Position numbers and translations under genes: made by a program
In this document: piece after piece, positions 27,704 to 37,226 of the stretch
Numbering within the stretch: the stretch's first letter is position 1
How the letters are laid out: each line of letters starts with the position of its first letter
Notes under the pieces: generated by a model
The model's database searches: none
Seen by the model: the letters and a program-made list of their open reading frames with translations, nothing else
Told to the model about the DNA's origin: nothing
Assembly: GCF_017948485.1 (NCBI RefSeq)
Contig: NZ_JAFFSX010000009.1
Span: 248,001-312,000, forward strand
DNA length: 64,000 nucleotides
Direction of reading: 5' to 3'
Origin: Streptomyces sp. GESEQ-35
Lineage (GTDB): Bacteria > Actinomycetota > Actinomycetes > Streptomycetales > Streptomycetaceae

Positions 27704-28767
27704 CAGCACGTACACCGCGGCTGAGCAGGCTGCGCCGGGCCGTGCCCGAGGCCCGGGCCGGCCGGCCCGCCGAGGCCCGCGGCGGCCGTGCACGCCGCCG
27801 CGGTACCCAGCCCAAGGTCGTCGCCCTCGGCGGCGGCATGGGCCTGTCCGCCTCGCTCGCCGCACTGCGCCGGATCACCGGCGACCTCACCGCCGTCGTC
27901 ACCGTGGCCGACGACGGCGGCTCCAGCGGGCGCCTCCGCGACGAGTTGGGCGTACTGCCGCCCGGCGACCTGCGCAAGGCCCTGGCCGCGCTGTGCGGCG
28001 ACGACGACTGGGGTCAGACCTGGGCCCGCGTCATCCAGCACCGCTTCCAGTCCCAGGGCGACCTGCACGAGCACGCGGTCGGCAACCTGCTGATCGTCGC
28101 CCTGTGGGAGCAGCTCGGCGACCATGTCCAGGCCCTCGACCTGGTCGGCAAGCTGCTCGGTGCGCACGGGCGCGTGCTGCCCATGTCGGCCGTACCGCTG
28201 GAGCTCCAGGCCCTGGTCAAGGGCCACGACCCGGACCGGCCCGAGGACATCGACACCGTCCGTGGCCAGGCCACCGTCGCGCTCACCCCCGGCGAGGTGC
28301 AGTCCGTGCACCTCGTACCGCACGACCCGCCCGCCGTCCCCGAGGCCGTCGCGGCGGTCCTCGACGCGGACTGGGTGGTGCTCGGCCCCGGCTCCTGGTT
28401 CTCCTCGGTCATCCCGCATCTGCTCGTGCCCGAGCTGCTGGACGCCCTCACCCAGACGAAGGCACGCCGGGTGCTCTCCCTGAACCTCGCGCCGCAGCCC
28501 GGAGAAACAGAGGGCTTCTCCCCGCAGCGTCATTTGGAGGTTTTGGGACGACACGCCCCTAAACTCGCCCTGGACGTGGTGCTGGCCGACGAGGCCGCCG
28601 TGCCCGACCGCGATGTACTCACCGAGGCCGCCAAGCGGCTCGGTGCGGCGGTCGAGCTGGCGCCGGTGGCCCGGAGGGACGGGAGCCCCAGGCATGACCC
28701 GGAGCTCCTGGCCGCCGCGTACGACCGTATTTTTCGGATGCATGGAAGGATCGGCCCATGGCGATGA
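27700..28767 (+). CDS. yvcK: YvcK-type gluconeogenesis factor (UDP-sugar-binding, CofD-like)
   Basis: The 355-residue protein opens with a basic Arg-rich leader, then the CofD-like core KVVALGGGMGLSASLAALR, TVADDGGSSGRLRDELGVLPPGDLRKAL, HAVGNLLIVAL and VVLGPGSWFSSVIPHLLVPEL. YvcK/CuvA proteins bind UDP-GlcNAc, are needed for growth on gluconeogenic carbon and influence cell-wall synthesis through membrane or polar localisation. The position between rapZ and whiA is the standard one. It overlaps rapZ by 4 bases and whiA by 10, so the three are translated together. Confidence 0.94.
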   Translation: MTARTPRLSRLRRAVPEARAGRPAEARGGRARRRGTQPKVVALGGGMGLSASLAALRRITGDLTAVVTVADDGGSSGRLRDELGVLPPGDLRKALAALCGDDDWGQTWARVIQHRFQSQGDLHEHAVGNLLIVALWEQLGDHVQALDLVGKLLGAHGRVLPMSAVPLELQALVKGHDPDRPEDIDTVRGQATVALTPGEVQSVHLVPHDPPAVPEAVAAVLDADWVVLGPGSWFSSVIPHLLVPELLDALTQTKARRVLSLNLAPQPGETEGFSPQRHLEVLGRHAPKLALDVVLADEAAVPDRDVLTEAAKRLGAAVELAPVARRDGSPRHDPELLAAAYDRIFRMHGRIGPWR

Positions 28768-29741
28768 CGGCAGCGGTGAAGGATGAGATCTCCCGGCTCC
28801 CCGTCACCCGGACCTGCTGCAGGAAGGCGGAGGTCTCGGCCGTTCTGCGGTTCGCCGGCGGCCTCCACCTGGTCAGCGGTCGCATTGTGATCGAGGCGGA
28901 GCTGGACACCGCAATGGCGGCCCGCCGGCTCAAGCGGGACATCCTGGAGATCTTCGGCCACAGCTCTGAGCTGATCGTGATGGCGCCCGGCGGGCTGCGC
29001 CGCGGTTCGCGCTACGTCGTCCGGGTCGTCGCCGGTGGTGACCAGCTGGCCCGGCAGACCGGCCTGGTCGACGGCCGTGGCCGCCCGATCCGCGGCCTGC
29101 CCCCGCAGGTCGTCTCGGGGGCCACCTGCGACGCCGAGGCAGCCTGGCGCGGCGCCTTCCTGGCGCACGGCTCGCTGACCGAGCCCGGCCGCTCGTCCTC
29201 ACTCGAAGTGACCTGCCCGGGTCCCGAGGCCGCGCTCGCGCTCGTCGGTGCCGCCCGCCGCCTGTCGATCGCCGCCAAGGCCCGCGAGGTGCGCGGTGTC
29301 GACCGGGTCGTCGTCCGCGACGGCGACGCCATCGGCGCCCTGCTCACCCGGCTCGGCGCCCATGAGTCCGTGCTGGCCTGGGAGGAGCGCCGGATGCGCC
29401 GCGAGGTCCGCGCCACGGCGAACCGGCTCGCCAACTTCGACGACGCCAACCTCCGCCGCTCCGCGCGCGCGGCCGTCGCCGCCGGCGCCCGGGTCCAGCG
29501 CGCCCTGGAGATCCTCGCCGACGACGTGCCCGAGCACCTCGCGGCGGCCGGCCGGCTGCGCATGGACCACAAGCAGGCCTCCCTCGAGGAGCTCGGCGCG
29601 CTCGCCGACCCGCCACTGACCAAGGACGCCGTGGCGGGCCGTATCCGTCGTCTGCTCGCGATGGCCGACAAGCGCGCCCAGGATCTCGGCATCCCGGGCA
29701 CCGAGTCCAGCCTCACGGAGGAGATGGCCGACGCCGGCTGA
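28758..29741 (+). CDS. whiA: Sporulation transcription regulator WhiA
   Basis: WhiA, acting with WhiB, switches aerial hyphae to sporulation septation by activating genes such as ftsZ and parAB through GACAC-type sites. The 327-residue protein has the two expected parts: a LAGLIDADG homing-endonuclease-like scaffold (AVLRFAGGLHLVSGRIVIEAELDT ... GAFLAHGSLT) without nuclease acidic residues, and a C-terminal helix-turn-helix (LEELGALADPPLTKDAVAGRIRRLL). The start lies inside yvcK. In S. coelicolor a second developmental promoter is known within the upstream gene; I cannot verify it here. A long hairpin follows the stop. This gene is the clearest Streptomyces-type marker in the window. Confidence 0.97.
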   Translation: MAMTAAVKDEISRLPVTRTCCRKAEVSAVLRFAGGLHLVSGRIVIEAELDTAMAARRLKRDILEIFGHSSELIVMAPGGLRRGSRYVVRVVAGGDQLARQTGLVDGRGRPIRGLPPQVVSGATCDAEAAWRGAFLAHGSLTEPGRSSSLEVTCPGPEAALALVGAARRLSIAAKAREVRGVDRVVVRDGDAIGALLTRLGAHESVLAWEERRMRREVRATANRLANFDDANLRRSARAAVAAGARVQRALEILADDVPEHLAAAGRLRMDHKQASLEELGALADPPLTKDAVAGRIRRLLAMADKRAQDLGIPGTESSLTEEMADAG

Positions 29742-29758
29742 CCCGGACGCGCTCTCCA

Positions 29759-29800
29759 CACGCACGTGCCGACACCCAACTGGGTGTCGGCACCTGCGTG
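29759..29800 (+). terminator. Terminator after whiA
   Basis: A 13-bp perfect stem (29766-29778 and 29781-29793) is extended by CACGCA/TGCGTG (29759-29764/29795-29800) after one mismatch. It starts 17 bases after the whiA stop. Confidence 0.85.
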
Positions 29801-29893
29801 TTGCCTGTACTTGAGGCGCCCTTGACTCGATCATGAACTGTCATGAGCCTGGCATCTATTCGCTGCTGAGGCGAATCATTGCTAGGGGGGTTC

Positions 29894-32845
29894 ATGAGAC
29901 ACAGAGCGAGATCGATCCTCGCTGTCGGCGCGCTCCTGATCGGTGGAGCGGCCATCGCACCCATCGCCCAGGCACAGAGCGCAAGTCCGTCCTCCGACCA
30001 GGACGAGGTCAAGGTCTTCCGCGCCGACGTCACCAAACAGCAGGTACCCCTGCTGCTGGCCACCGGACAGGACAGCCACGAACTCGGCGAGCAGGTGCCC
30101 GACAAGGGCACGGCCACCGTCGAGGTCTACCTCACCGACAAAGAGGCCGACAAGCTGGAGAAACAGGGCGTCGACCTCACCCAGCACACGCTCTCCGGCA
30201 AGGCCCGGGCCCGCGTCAAGGCCGCGGCCGAGGGTGTGTTCCGCCCGTACAGCGGGGACGGCGGACTTCAGCAGGAGATCCTCGCCACCGCACAGGCCAA
30301 TCCCGGCCTGACCAAGGTCGTCTCCATCGGCAAGACCATCAAAGGCCAGGACATCCTGGCGCTGAAGCTCACCAAGAACGCCAAGAAGACGAAGGACGGG
30401 GCCAAGCCCTCCGTCCTCTACGCGTCCAACCAGCACGCGCGCGAGTGGATCACGCCGGAGATGACCCGGCGACTGATGCACTACTACGTCGACAACTACG
30501 CCACCGACAAGCGCATCAAGAAGATCGTCGACACGACCGAGGTGTGGTTCTTGCTCTCGGCCAACCCGGACGGCTACGACTACACCTTCCAGAGTTCCGA
30601 CAACCGCCTGTGGCGCAAGAACCTGCGGGACGTCAACGGCGACGGCGCCATCAGCACCGGCGACGGCGTCGACCTCAACCGCAACTTCGCCTACAAGTGG
30701 GGCTACGACGACGAGGGTTCGTCCCCCAACCCCACCAGCGAGACCTACCGCGGCGCGGCCCCCGGCTCCGAGCCCGAGACCCAGGCGCTGGACACCTTCG
30801 AGCGGCGGATCGGCTTCGAGTACGGCATCAACTACCACTCCGCCGCCCAGCTCCTCCTCTACGGCGTCGGCTGGCAGGTCGCCACACCCACCCCGGACGA
30901 CGTGCTGTACGAGTCCCTCGCCGGCACGCCGGAGAACTCCGCGATCCCCGGCTACCACCCGCAGGTCTCCTCGGAGCTCTACACGACCAACGGCGAGGCC
31001 GACGGCCACGCGGCGAACGTCAACGGCATGGCGATGTTCACCCCCGAGATGTCGACCTGCCAGACCGCATCGAACGTCGACCCCGACGACGAGTGGAACG
31101 CGGCCGACTGCCGGTCGATCTTCACCTTCCCGGACGACGAGACGCTGATCCAGCAGGAGTTCGCCAAGAACGTCCCGTTCGCGCTCTCCGTCGCCGAGTC
31201 CGCCGCCCACCCCGACCAGCCGTCCTCCTCGGTCGGCCTGAAGGCCGCCGACTTCACCCCGGCCCCGTTCGCGACGTCGTACTCGCGCGGCGCCGACCAG
31301 GAGGTCTCCGTCGTCGTACGGAAGTCGGTGCGCGACAAGGAGCTCAAGTACCGCGTCAACGGCGGCCGTACGTGGGACATGGCGCTGCGGCCCTGGAAGG
31401 GCGGCGAGACGTACGGCGGTGAGGACAACATCCACTTCGACGAGTACCGGGCCAAGGTCCAGGACGGCGAACCCGGCGACAAGGTCGAGGTCTGGTTCAC
31501 CGGCGAGACCAGGAGCGGAAAGCCCACCTCCAGCGAGCACTTCACCTACACCATCGCCGAACGGCCCCGGGCCGACACGCTCGTCGTCGCCGAAGAGGGC
31601 GCGGCCGCCACTCAGGCACAGACCTACGTCGACGCGCTGAAGGCCAACGGCCGCAGGGCGCTCGTCTGGGACGTCGCCACGCAGGGCGCGCCCGACGCGC
31701 TCGGCGTGCTCGGTCACTTCGGCACGGTCGTGCACTACACGGGCGCCGGCGTCCCGGGCAACGCCACCCAGCTCCAGCTGCGTGCCTTCCTCAACGAGGG
31801 CGGCAAGCTGATCGAGGCGGGCGAGCAGGCCGGCGGCTCCGTCGACCTCGGCGGCGGCACCCTGTCGAACGACTTCAGTCAGTACTACCTGGGCGCCTAC
31901 ACCCGTACGTCCCTGCCGGACGCCACGTCCTTCGAGGGCTCGGGTCTTCTCGCGGGCGCCACCACGCCGTTGGGCGGCGCTCCCGGCAACCCCCTGAACG
32001 CGGCCGGGTCGTACAGCGTCACCTCCGACACGCTGTCCGTGGACACCTACCCGCAGTTCGAGAGCGCGGGAGCGGGCGCCTACCCCGGCACCGTCAACCC
32101 GTACGGCCCGTACCAAGGCGCCTACATGGCGGCCGTCACGCACAGCGACTACGCCTGGAACCGCCTCACCCGCACCGTCGACCTCACCTCGGTGAGTGCG
32201 TCCGAAAATCCAACTCTGCGCACCAGGCTGCTCTGGGACACCGAGGAGGGCTACGACCACGCCCTCCTGGAGGCGCACACAGTCGGTGCCGACGACTGGA
32301 CCACGCTCCCGGAGGCAGGCGGCGCGACCAGCACCGCGGTGCCCACCGAGTGCGAGGCCGGGTACTTCATCCAGGCACATCCCGCCCTCAAGCGGTATCT
32401 GACGCTCGCCGGAGGCGCCTGCACACCCACCGGCACGTCCGGCTCCTGGAACAGCTTCACCGGGGCGTCGGCCGGCTGGCAGGAGGTCTCCTTCGATCTC
32501 TCCGCGTACGCAGGGAAGACGGTCGAGGTCTCCCTCGGCTACGTCACCGACCCCGGCAGCGGTGGCCGCGGCGTCCTCGCCGACAACGCGTCCGTCGTGA
32601 TCGGCGGCAACGCCGTGGAGACGGAGGGCTTCGAGACGTCGCTGGGCGCCTGGAGCACTCCGGGACCGCCCGCGGGCAGTCCCGCCGTGGTCAAGGACTG
32701 GGGGCGCGCGGGCCAGCTGTTCCAGACGTACGGCGCGGTCACCACGGACGACACCGTGCTGCTGGGCTTCGGCCTGGAGCACGTCACCGCGCCCATCGGC
32801 CGTACGACTCTGATCGGCAAGGCGCTGGAGGCGCTCGACGGGTGA
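29894..32845 (+). CDS. Secreted M14 family zinc carboxypeptidase with C-terminal accessory domains
   Basis: The 983-residue precursor has a Sec signal peptide (MRHRARSILAVGALLIGG ... AQA, cleavage near residue 27). It continues with a pro-region, the M14 catalytic domain and a long C-terminal part. Zinc ligands are His181 and Glu184 in QHAREW and His315 in NYHSAAQ; the general base is probably Glu385 in FTPEMST. The region 485-985 has beta-sandwich stretches (EVSVVVRKSV...LKYRVNGGRTW; WQEVSFDLSAYAGKTVEVSLGY) resembling immune-inhibitor-A/MAM-like modules that bind substrates. It likely removes C-terminal residues from extracellular peptides. The ATG follows AGGGGGG; a 15-bp terminator lies downstream. 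Confidence 0.92.
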   Translation: MRHRARSILAVGALLIGGAAIAPIAQAQSASPSSDQDEVKVFRADVTKQQVPLLLATGQDSHELGEQVPDKGTATVEVYLTDKEADKLEKQGVDLTQHTLSGKARARVKAAAEGVFRPYSGDGGLQQEILATAQANPGLTKVVSIGKTIKGQDILALKLTKNAKKTKDGAKPSVLYASNQHAREWITPEMTRRLMHYYVDNYATDKRIKKIVDTTEVWFLLSANPDGYDYTFQSSDNRLWRKNLRDVNGDGAISTGDGVDLNRNFAYKWGYDDEGSSPNPTSETYRGAAPGSEPETQALDTFERRIGFEYGINYHSAAQLLLYGVGWQVATPTPDDVLYESLAGTPENSAIPGYHPQVSSELYTTNGEADGHAANVNGMAMFTPEMSTCQTASNVDPDDEWNAADCRSIFTFPDDETLIQQEFAKNVPFALSVAESAAHPDQPSSSVGLKAADFTPAPFATSYSRGADQEVSVVVRKSVRDKELKYRVNGGRTWDMALRPWKGGETYGGEDNIHFDEYRAKVQDGEPGDKVEVWFTGETRSGKPTSSEHFTYTIAERPRADTLVVAEEGAAATQAQTYVDALKANGRRALVWDVATQGAPDALGVLGHFGTVVHYTGAGVPGNATQLQLRAFLNEGGKLIEAGEQAGGSVDLGGGTLSNDFSQYYLGAYTRTSLPDATSFEGSGLLAGATTPLGGAPGNPLNAAGSYSVTSDTLSVDTYPQFESAGAGAYPGTVNPYGPYQGAYMAAVTHSDYAWNRLTRTVDLTSVSASENPTLRTRLLWDTEEGYDHALLEAHTVGADDWTTLPEAGGATSTAVPTECEAGYFIQAHPALKRYLTLAGGACTPTGTSGSWNSFTGASAGWQEVSFDLSAYAGKTVEVSLGYVTDPGSGGRGVLADNASVVIGGNAVETEGFETSLGAWSTPGPPAGSPAVVKDWGRAGQLFQTYGAVTTDDTVLLGFGLEHVTAPIGRTTLIGKALEALDG

Positions 32846-32918
32846 ACCGACCGGTCAACGCGGACCGGCCGTCCGTAGTCACAACGGGTGATCCGTGAGT
32901 CATCACGCCTCGTGGGCG

Positions 32919-32956
32919 GGGCGGTCCGTACCCCTACTGGCGGGTACGGACCGCCC
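32919..32956 (+). terminator. Terminator after the carboxypeptidase gene
   Basis: Perfect 15-bp arms (32919-32933 and 32942-32956) with an 8-base loop lie about 70 bases after the stop and before the gap leader. Confidence 0.85.
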
Positions 32957-33039
32957 TGCCGTGTATGGGGCATCTCGATGTCACTCCCGAGGCCTCAGGG
33001 AGGTAGGGTCGTAGGCGGTCGGGGACATCCCATACAGCT

Positions 33040-33059
33040 CGCCGGTCTCGAAACCGGCG
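33040..33059 (+). other. Small hairpin in the gap leader just before the ribosome-binding site
   Basis: CGCCGGT and ACCGGCG form a 7-bp stem around CTCGAA, ending about 6 bases before the GAGGAG of gap. It may stabilise the mRNA or tune translation; no known riboswitch is recognised. Confidence 0.4.
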
Positions 33060-33080
33060 TACCAACGAGGAGATCGGTTC

Positions 33081-34088
<1,008 letters not shown>

Positions 34089-34117
34089 TCCACAGAGCAG
34101 GCATCTCGATGTGAGAG

Positions 34118-34153
34118 CAGGGCTCGGGCGGCGCACGCGCTGTCCGAGCCCTG
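34118..34153 (+). terminator. Stem-loop between gap and pgk (attenuator or processing site)
   Basis: CAGGGCTCGG (34118-34127) and CCGAGCCCTG (34144-34153) form a 10-bp stem with a GC-rich loop inside the 143-bp gap/pgk spacer. It could partly terminate or protect the gap message from decay, allowing gap and pgk to differ in level. Confidence 0.55.
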
Positions 34154-34231
34154 ACTCACGTACAGCGAGCCCGCTCGCGTGCAGATCGACCAGCCCTCTT
34201 ACGATCAAGAGCCCCGTTCCAGGAGTCCCTC

Positions 34232-35443
34232 ATGAAGACGATCGACGAACTTCTCGCCGAAGGCGTGGCCGGCAAGCGGGTCTTCGTCCGTGCCGACCTC
34301 AACGTGCCGATGGCCGACGGCCTCATCACCGACGACGGCCGTATCCGCGCGGTCCTGCCGACCATCAAGGCCCTCGCCGACGCGGACGCCAAGGTGGTCG
34401 TCGCCTCGCACCTGGGCCGCCCCAAGGGCGCCCCGGACCCGGCGTTCTCCCTGCTCCAGGCCGCCGAGCGGCTCGCTGAACTCCTCGGCGCCCCGGTCGC
34501 GTTCGCCCAGGACACCGTCGGCCCCGCCGCCCACGACGCGGTGAACGGTCTCCAGCCCGGCCAGGTCGCGGTCATCGAGAACCTGCGCTTCAACGCCGGC
34601 GAGACCTCCAAGGACGACACCGAGCGCGGCGAGTTCGCCGACCAGCTGGCGGCCCTCGTGGACGTCTACGTCGGCGACGGTTTCGGCGCGGTCCACCGCA
34701 AGCACGCCTCGGTATACGACCTCCCGGCCCGTCTGCCGCACTACGCCGGCTACCTCATCGCCACCGAGGTCGGCGTCCTGAAGAAGCTCACCGAGGACGT
34801 CCAGCGTCCGTACGTCGTCGCGCTGGGCGGAGCCAAGGTCTCCGACAAGCTCGCCGTCATCGACCAGCTGCTCGGCAAGGCGGACCGTCTGCTCATCGGT
34901 GGCGGTATGGCGTACACCTTCCTCAAGGCCAAGGGCTACGAGGTAGGCATCTCCCTCCTCCAGGAGGACCAGATCCCGACCGTCAAGGAGTACATCGAGC
35001 GTGCGGAGAAGAGCGGCGTCGAGCTGGTCCTCCCCGTCGACGTGCTGACCGGCTCCGAATTCCCGGACCTGAAGACCAAGGCTCCCGCGAACCCCACCAC
35101 CGTCGCCGCGGACGCGATGCCCGCCGACCAGATGGGCCTGGACATCGGTCCGGAGTCCCGCAAGCTGTACGCCTCGAAGCTCACCGACGCCGCCACCGTC
35201 TTCTGGAACGGCCCCATGGGCGTCTTTGAACACCCCGATTACGCCGAGGGCACCAAGGCGGTCGCCCAGGCCCTCCTCGACTCCCCGGGCTTCACTGTCG
35301 TCGGCGGTGGCGACTCCGCCGCGGCCGTCCGCATCCTGGGCTTCGACGAGACCGCATTCGGCCACATCTCGACCGGTGGCGGCGCCTCCCTCGAATACCT
35401 CGAGGGCAAGACGCTCCCCGGCCTCGCCGCACTGGAGGACTGA
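34232..35443 (+). CDS. pgk: Phosphoglycerate kinase
   Basis: The enzyme transfers the acyl phosphate of 1,3-bisphosphoglycerate to ADP. The 403-residue length is normal. Motifs are the N-terminal VFVRADLNVPM, SHLGRPKG, ENLRFNAGE, DGFGAVHRKHAS, the hinge PYVVALGGAKVSDKLAVI, FWNGPMGVFEHPDYAEGT and the C-terminal nucleotide loop VVGGGDSAAAVR...FGHISTGGGASLEYLEGK. The ATG follows a GGAG site. tpiA starts five bases after its stop, so the two are tightly coupled. Confidence 0.98.
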   Translation: MKTIDELLAEGVAGKRVFVRADLNVPMADGLITDDGRIRAVLPTIKALADADAKVVVASHLGRPKGAPDPAFSLLQAAERLAELLGAPVAFAQDTVGPAAHDAVNGLQPGQVAVIENLRFNAGETSKDDTERGEFADQLAALVDVYVGDGFGAVHRKHASVYDLPARLPHYAGYLIATEVGVLKKLTEDVQRPYVVALGGAKVSDKLAVIDQLLGKADRLLIGGGMAYTFLKAKGYEVGISLLQEDQIPTVKEYIERAEKSGVELVLPVDVLTGSEFPDLKTKAPANPTTVAADAMPADQMGLDIGPESRKLYASKLTDAATVFWNGPMGVFEHPDYAEGTKAVAQALLDSPGFTVVGGGDSAAAVRILGFDETAFGHISTGGGASLEYLEGKTLPGLAALED

Positions 35444-35448
35444 CCTTA

Positions 35449-36225
35449 ATGAGCACGCGCACGCCGCTGATGGCGGGCAACTGGAAGATGAACCTCAACC
35501 ACCTCGAGGCCATCGCCCACGTCCAGAAGCTCGCCTTCGCCCTCGCGGACAAGGACTACGAGGCCGTCGAGGTCGCCGTCCTGCCGCCCTTCACCGACCT
35601 GCGCTCCGTGCAGACCCTGGTCGACGGCGACAAGCTCAAGATCAAGTACGGCGCCCAGGACATCTCGGCACACGACTCCGGCGCCTACACCGGCGAGATC
35701 TCCGGCCCGATGCTGGCCAAGCTGAAGTGCACGTATGTGGCGATCGGTCACTCCGAGCGCCGTCAGTACCACGCCGAGACCGACGAGATCGTCAACGCCA
35801 AGGTCAAGGCCGCCTACAAGCACGGGCTGACGCCGATCATGTGCGTCGGCGAGGAGCTGGAGATCCGCGAGGCGGGCAACCACGTCACGCACACCCTCGC
35901 CCAGGTCGAGGGCGGTCTGAAGGACCTCCCGGCCGAGCAGGCCGAGGCCATCGTGATCGCCTACGAGCCCGTCTGGGCCATCGGCACCGGCAAGGTCTGC
36001 GGCGCCGAGGACGCCCAGGAGGTCTGCGCGGCCATCCGGGGCAAGCTCGCCGAGCTGTACTCCCAGGAGCTGGCCGACCAGGTCCGCATCCAGTACGGCG
36101 GCTCCGTCAAGGCGGGCAACGTGGCCGAGATCATGGCCCAGGCCGATGTCGACGGTGCGCTGGTCGGCGGGGCGTCGCTGGACGCGGACGAGTTCGTCAA
36201 GATCGTGCGCTTCCGCGACCAGTGA
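35449..36225 (+). CDS. tpiA: Triosephosphate isomerase
   Basis: This enzyme interconverts dihydroxyacetone phosphate and glyceraldehyde 3-phosphate. The 258-residue TIM barrel has the expected residues: MAGNWKMNLN with the phosphate-site Lys, YVAIGHSERRQ with the catalytic His, AYEPVWAIGTGKVC with the catalytic Glu and flexible loop, and IQYGGSVKAGN near the end. Its ribosome-binding site GGAGG lies inside the pgk 3' end. A hairpin separates it from secG. Confidence 0.98.
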   Translation: MSTRTPLMAGNWKMNLNHLEAIAHVQKLAFALADKDYEAVEVAVLPPFTDLRSVQTLVDGDKLKIKYGAQDISAHDSGAYTGEISGPMLAKLKCTYVAIGHSERRQYHAETDEIVNAKVKAAYKHGLTPIMCVGEELEIREAGNHVTHTLAQVEGGLKDLPAEQAEAIVIAYEPVWAIGTGKVCGAEDAQEVCAAIRGKLAELYSQELADQVRIQYGGSVKAGNVAEIMAQADVDGALVGGASLDADEFVKIVRFRDQ

Positions 36226-36259
36226 GTATGCGGTAGCGGCGGAACGTCGTACCCTTGCG

Positions 36260-36285
36260 GGGGCGCAGCCCAGTGGCTGTGCCCC
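36260..36285 (+). other. Stem-loop between tpiA and secG
   Basis: GGGGCGCAGCC (36260-36270) and GGCTGTGCCCC (36275-36285) pair over 11 bp with one G-U and a CAGT loop. It may limit read-through into secG or mark RNA processing. Confidence 0.55.
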
Positions 36286-36321
36286 TGTCGTCCATCCAGA
36301 TCCGAGGAAGTTGGTCCAGCC

Positions 36322-36558
36322 GTGGTTATGGGGTTCTCGATCGCCCTGATCGTCTTCAGCGGGCTGCTGATGCTGCTGGTGCTGATGCACAAGGGGAAGG
36401 GCGGCGGCCTCTCCGACATGTTCGGTGGCGGCATGCAGTCGTCCGTCGGTGGCTCCTCGGTCGCCGAGCGCAACCTCGACCGCATCACCGTGGTGGTCGG
36501 TCTGCTGTGGTTTGCCACCATCGTCGTGCTCGGCATCATGATGAAGGTGAACAACTGA
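36322..36558 (+). CDS. secG: Preprotein translocase subunit SecG
   Basis: SecG is the small accessory subunit of the SecYEG channel. The 78-residue protein has two membrane helices (FSIALIVFSGLLMLLVLMHKG and ITVVVGLLWFATIVVLGIMM) joined by the conserved GGGLSDMFGGGMQSSVGGSSVAERNLDR loop. GTG start with GAGGAAG upstream; an ATG lies two codons in. Its place behind tpiA is common across actinobacteria. Confidence 0.95.
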   Translation: MVMGFSIALIVFSGLLMLLVLMHKGKGGGLSDMFGGGMQSSVGGSSVAERNLDRITVVVGLLWFATIVVLGIMMKVNN

Positions 36559-36583
36559 ACGGCACGCACAATCCGTACGTAAG

Positions 36584-36628
36584 GCCCCATGTTCGGTACG
36601 CGCAGCTGAGCGCCACCTATCATGGGGC
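36584..36628 (+). terminator. Probable terminator after secG
   Basis: GCCCCATG (36584-36591) pairs with CATGGGGC (36621-36628). The large loop contains a second small stem (GCGC...GCGC around AGCTGA). Confidence 0.5.
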
Positions 36629-36703
36629 TTGCGTCTAGGTGTGAGGGCTGTAACTCCAATCACTGGACGCGCGTTGGGCCTTACGTAGACTGAGGCGCTC
36701 GCA

Positions 36704-36730
36704 GCGAAGCGAAACGCCGACTCGCTTCGC
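36704..36730 (+). promoter_or_regulatory. Perfect 9-bp inverted repeat in the leader of the RbpA-family gene
   Basis: GCGAAGCGA (36704-36712) and TCGCTTCGC (36722-36730) flank a 9-base loop, 28 bases before the GTG start. As RNA it would form a stable hairpin just ahead of the ribosome-binding site; as DNA it could be an operator. A TAGACT -10 candidate lies at 36686-36691. Confidence 0.55.
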
Positions 36731-36757
36731 GGCACCATCACGCAGGGAGTTACGACC

Positions 36758-37093
36758 GTGGCAAGTGGCAACGCGATCCGAGGAAGCCGGGTCGGGGCGG
36801 GGCCGATGGGCGAGGCCGAGCGGGGCGAGTCCGCGCCCCGGCTGCGCATCTCCTTCTGGTGCTCCAACGGGCACGAGACGCAGCCCAGCTTCGCCAGCGA
36901 CGCGCAGGTCCCCGATACCTGGGACTGCCCGCGCTGCGGCTTCCCCGCAGGACAAGACCGGGACAACCCGCCGGACCCGCCGCGCACCGAGCCGTACAAG
37001 ACGCACCTCGCGTATGTACGGGAGCGGCGCAGCGACGCGGACGGCGAGGCGATCCTCGCCGAGGCACTCGCCAAACTGCGAGGCGAAATCTAG
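36758..37093 (+). CDS. rbpA: RbpA-family RNA polymerase-binding protein
   Basis: RbpA-type proteins bind RNA polymerase and group 1/2 sigma factors and help open promoters; they are actinobacterial. The 111-residue product has the N-terminal basic tail and core loop (AIRGSRVGAGPMGE), a zinc site formed by Cys35, His39, Cys57 and Cys60 (WCSNGH ... WDCPRCG), and the C-terminal sigma-interaction helix region (RTEPYKTHLAYVRERRSDADGEAILAEALAKLR). The sequence differs from the well-studied S. coelicolor RbpA as I recall it, so it is probably a second paralogue. GTG start with GGGAG upstream. A tetraloop terminator follows. Confidence 0.88.
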   Translation: MASGNAIRGSRVGAGPMGEAERGESAPRLRISFWCSNGHETQPSFASDAQVPDTWDCPRCGFPAGQDRDNPPDPPRTEPYKTHLAYVRERRSDADGEAILAEALAKLRGEI

Positions 37094-37103
37094 AGGTTGA
37101 GGA

Positions 37104-37133
37104 CCGGCCGGGTACCGAGAGGTGCCTGGCCGG
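37104..37133 (+). terminator. Intrinsic terminator after the RbpA-family gene
   Basis: A 13-bp stem (37104-37116 and 37121-37133, two G-U pairs) is capped by the stable GAGA tetraloop and followed by TGTTTT, a near-classical terminator. Confidence 0.85.
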
Positions 37134-37226
37134 AGCTGTTTTGCGGCCGCCGGGCTCCCGCTCCCGGACCGATTGTCAGTGGTGCCCTCTACGGTTTGTG
37201 CATCGGGCGAATCGTGAGGGGGAGAC

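Noticed and set aside
29882..32782. 966-codon frame antisense to the carboxypeptidase gene
   Set aside because: Same effect. The plus-strand product has a signal peptide and zinc ligands; the antisense product is Val/Gly/Arg-rich without domains.
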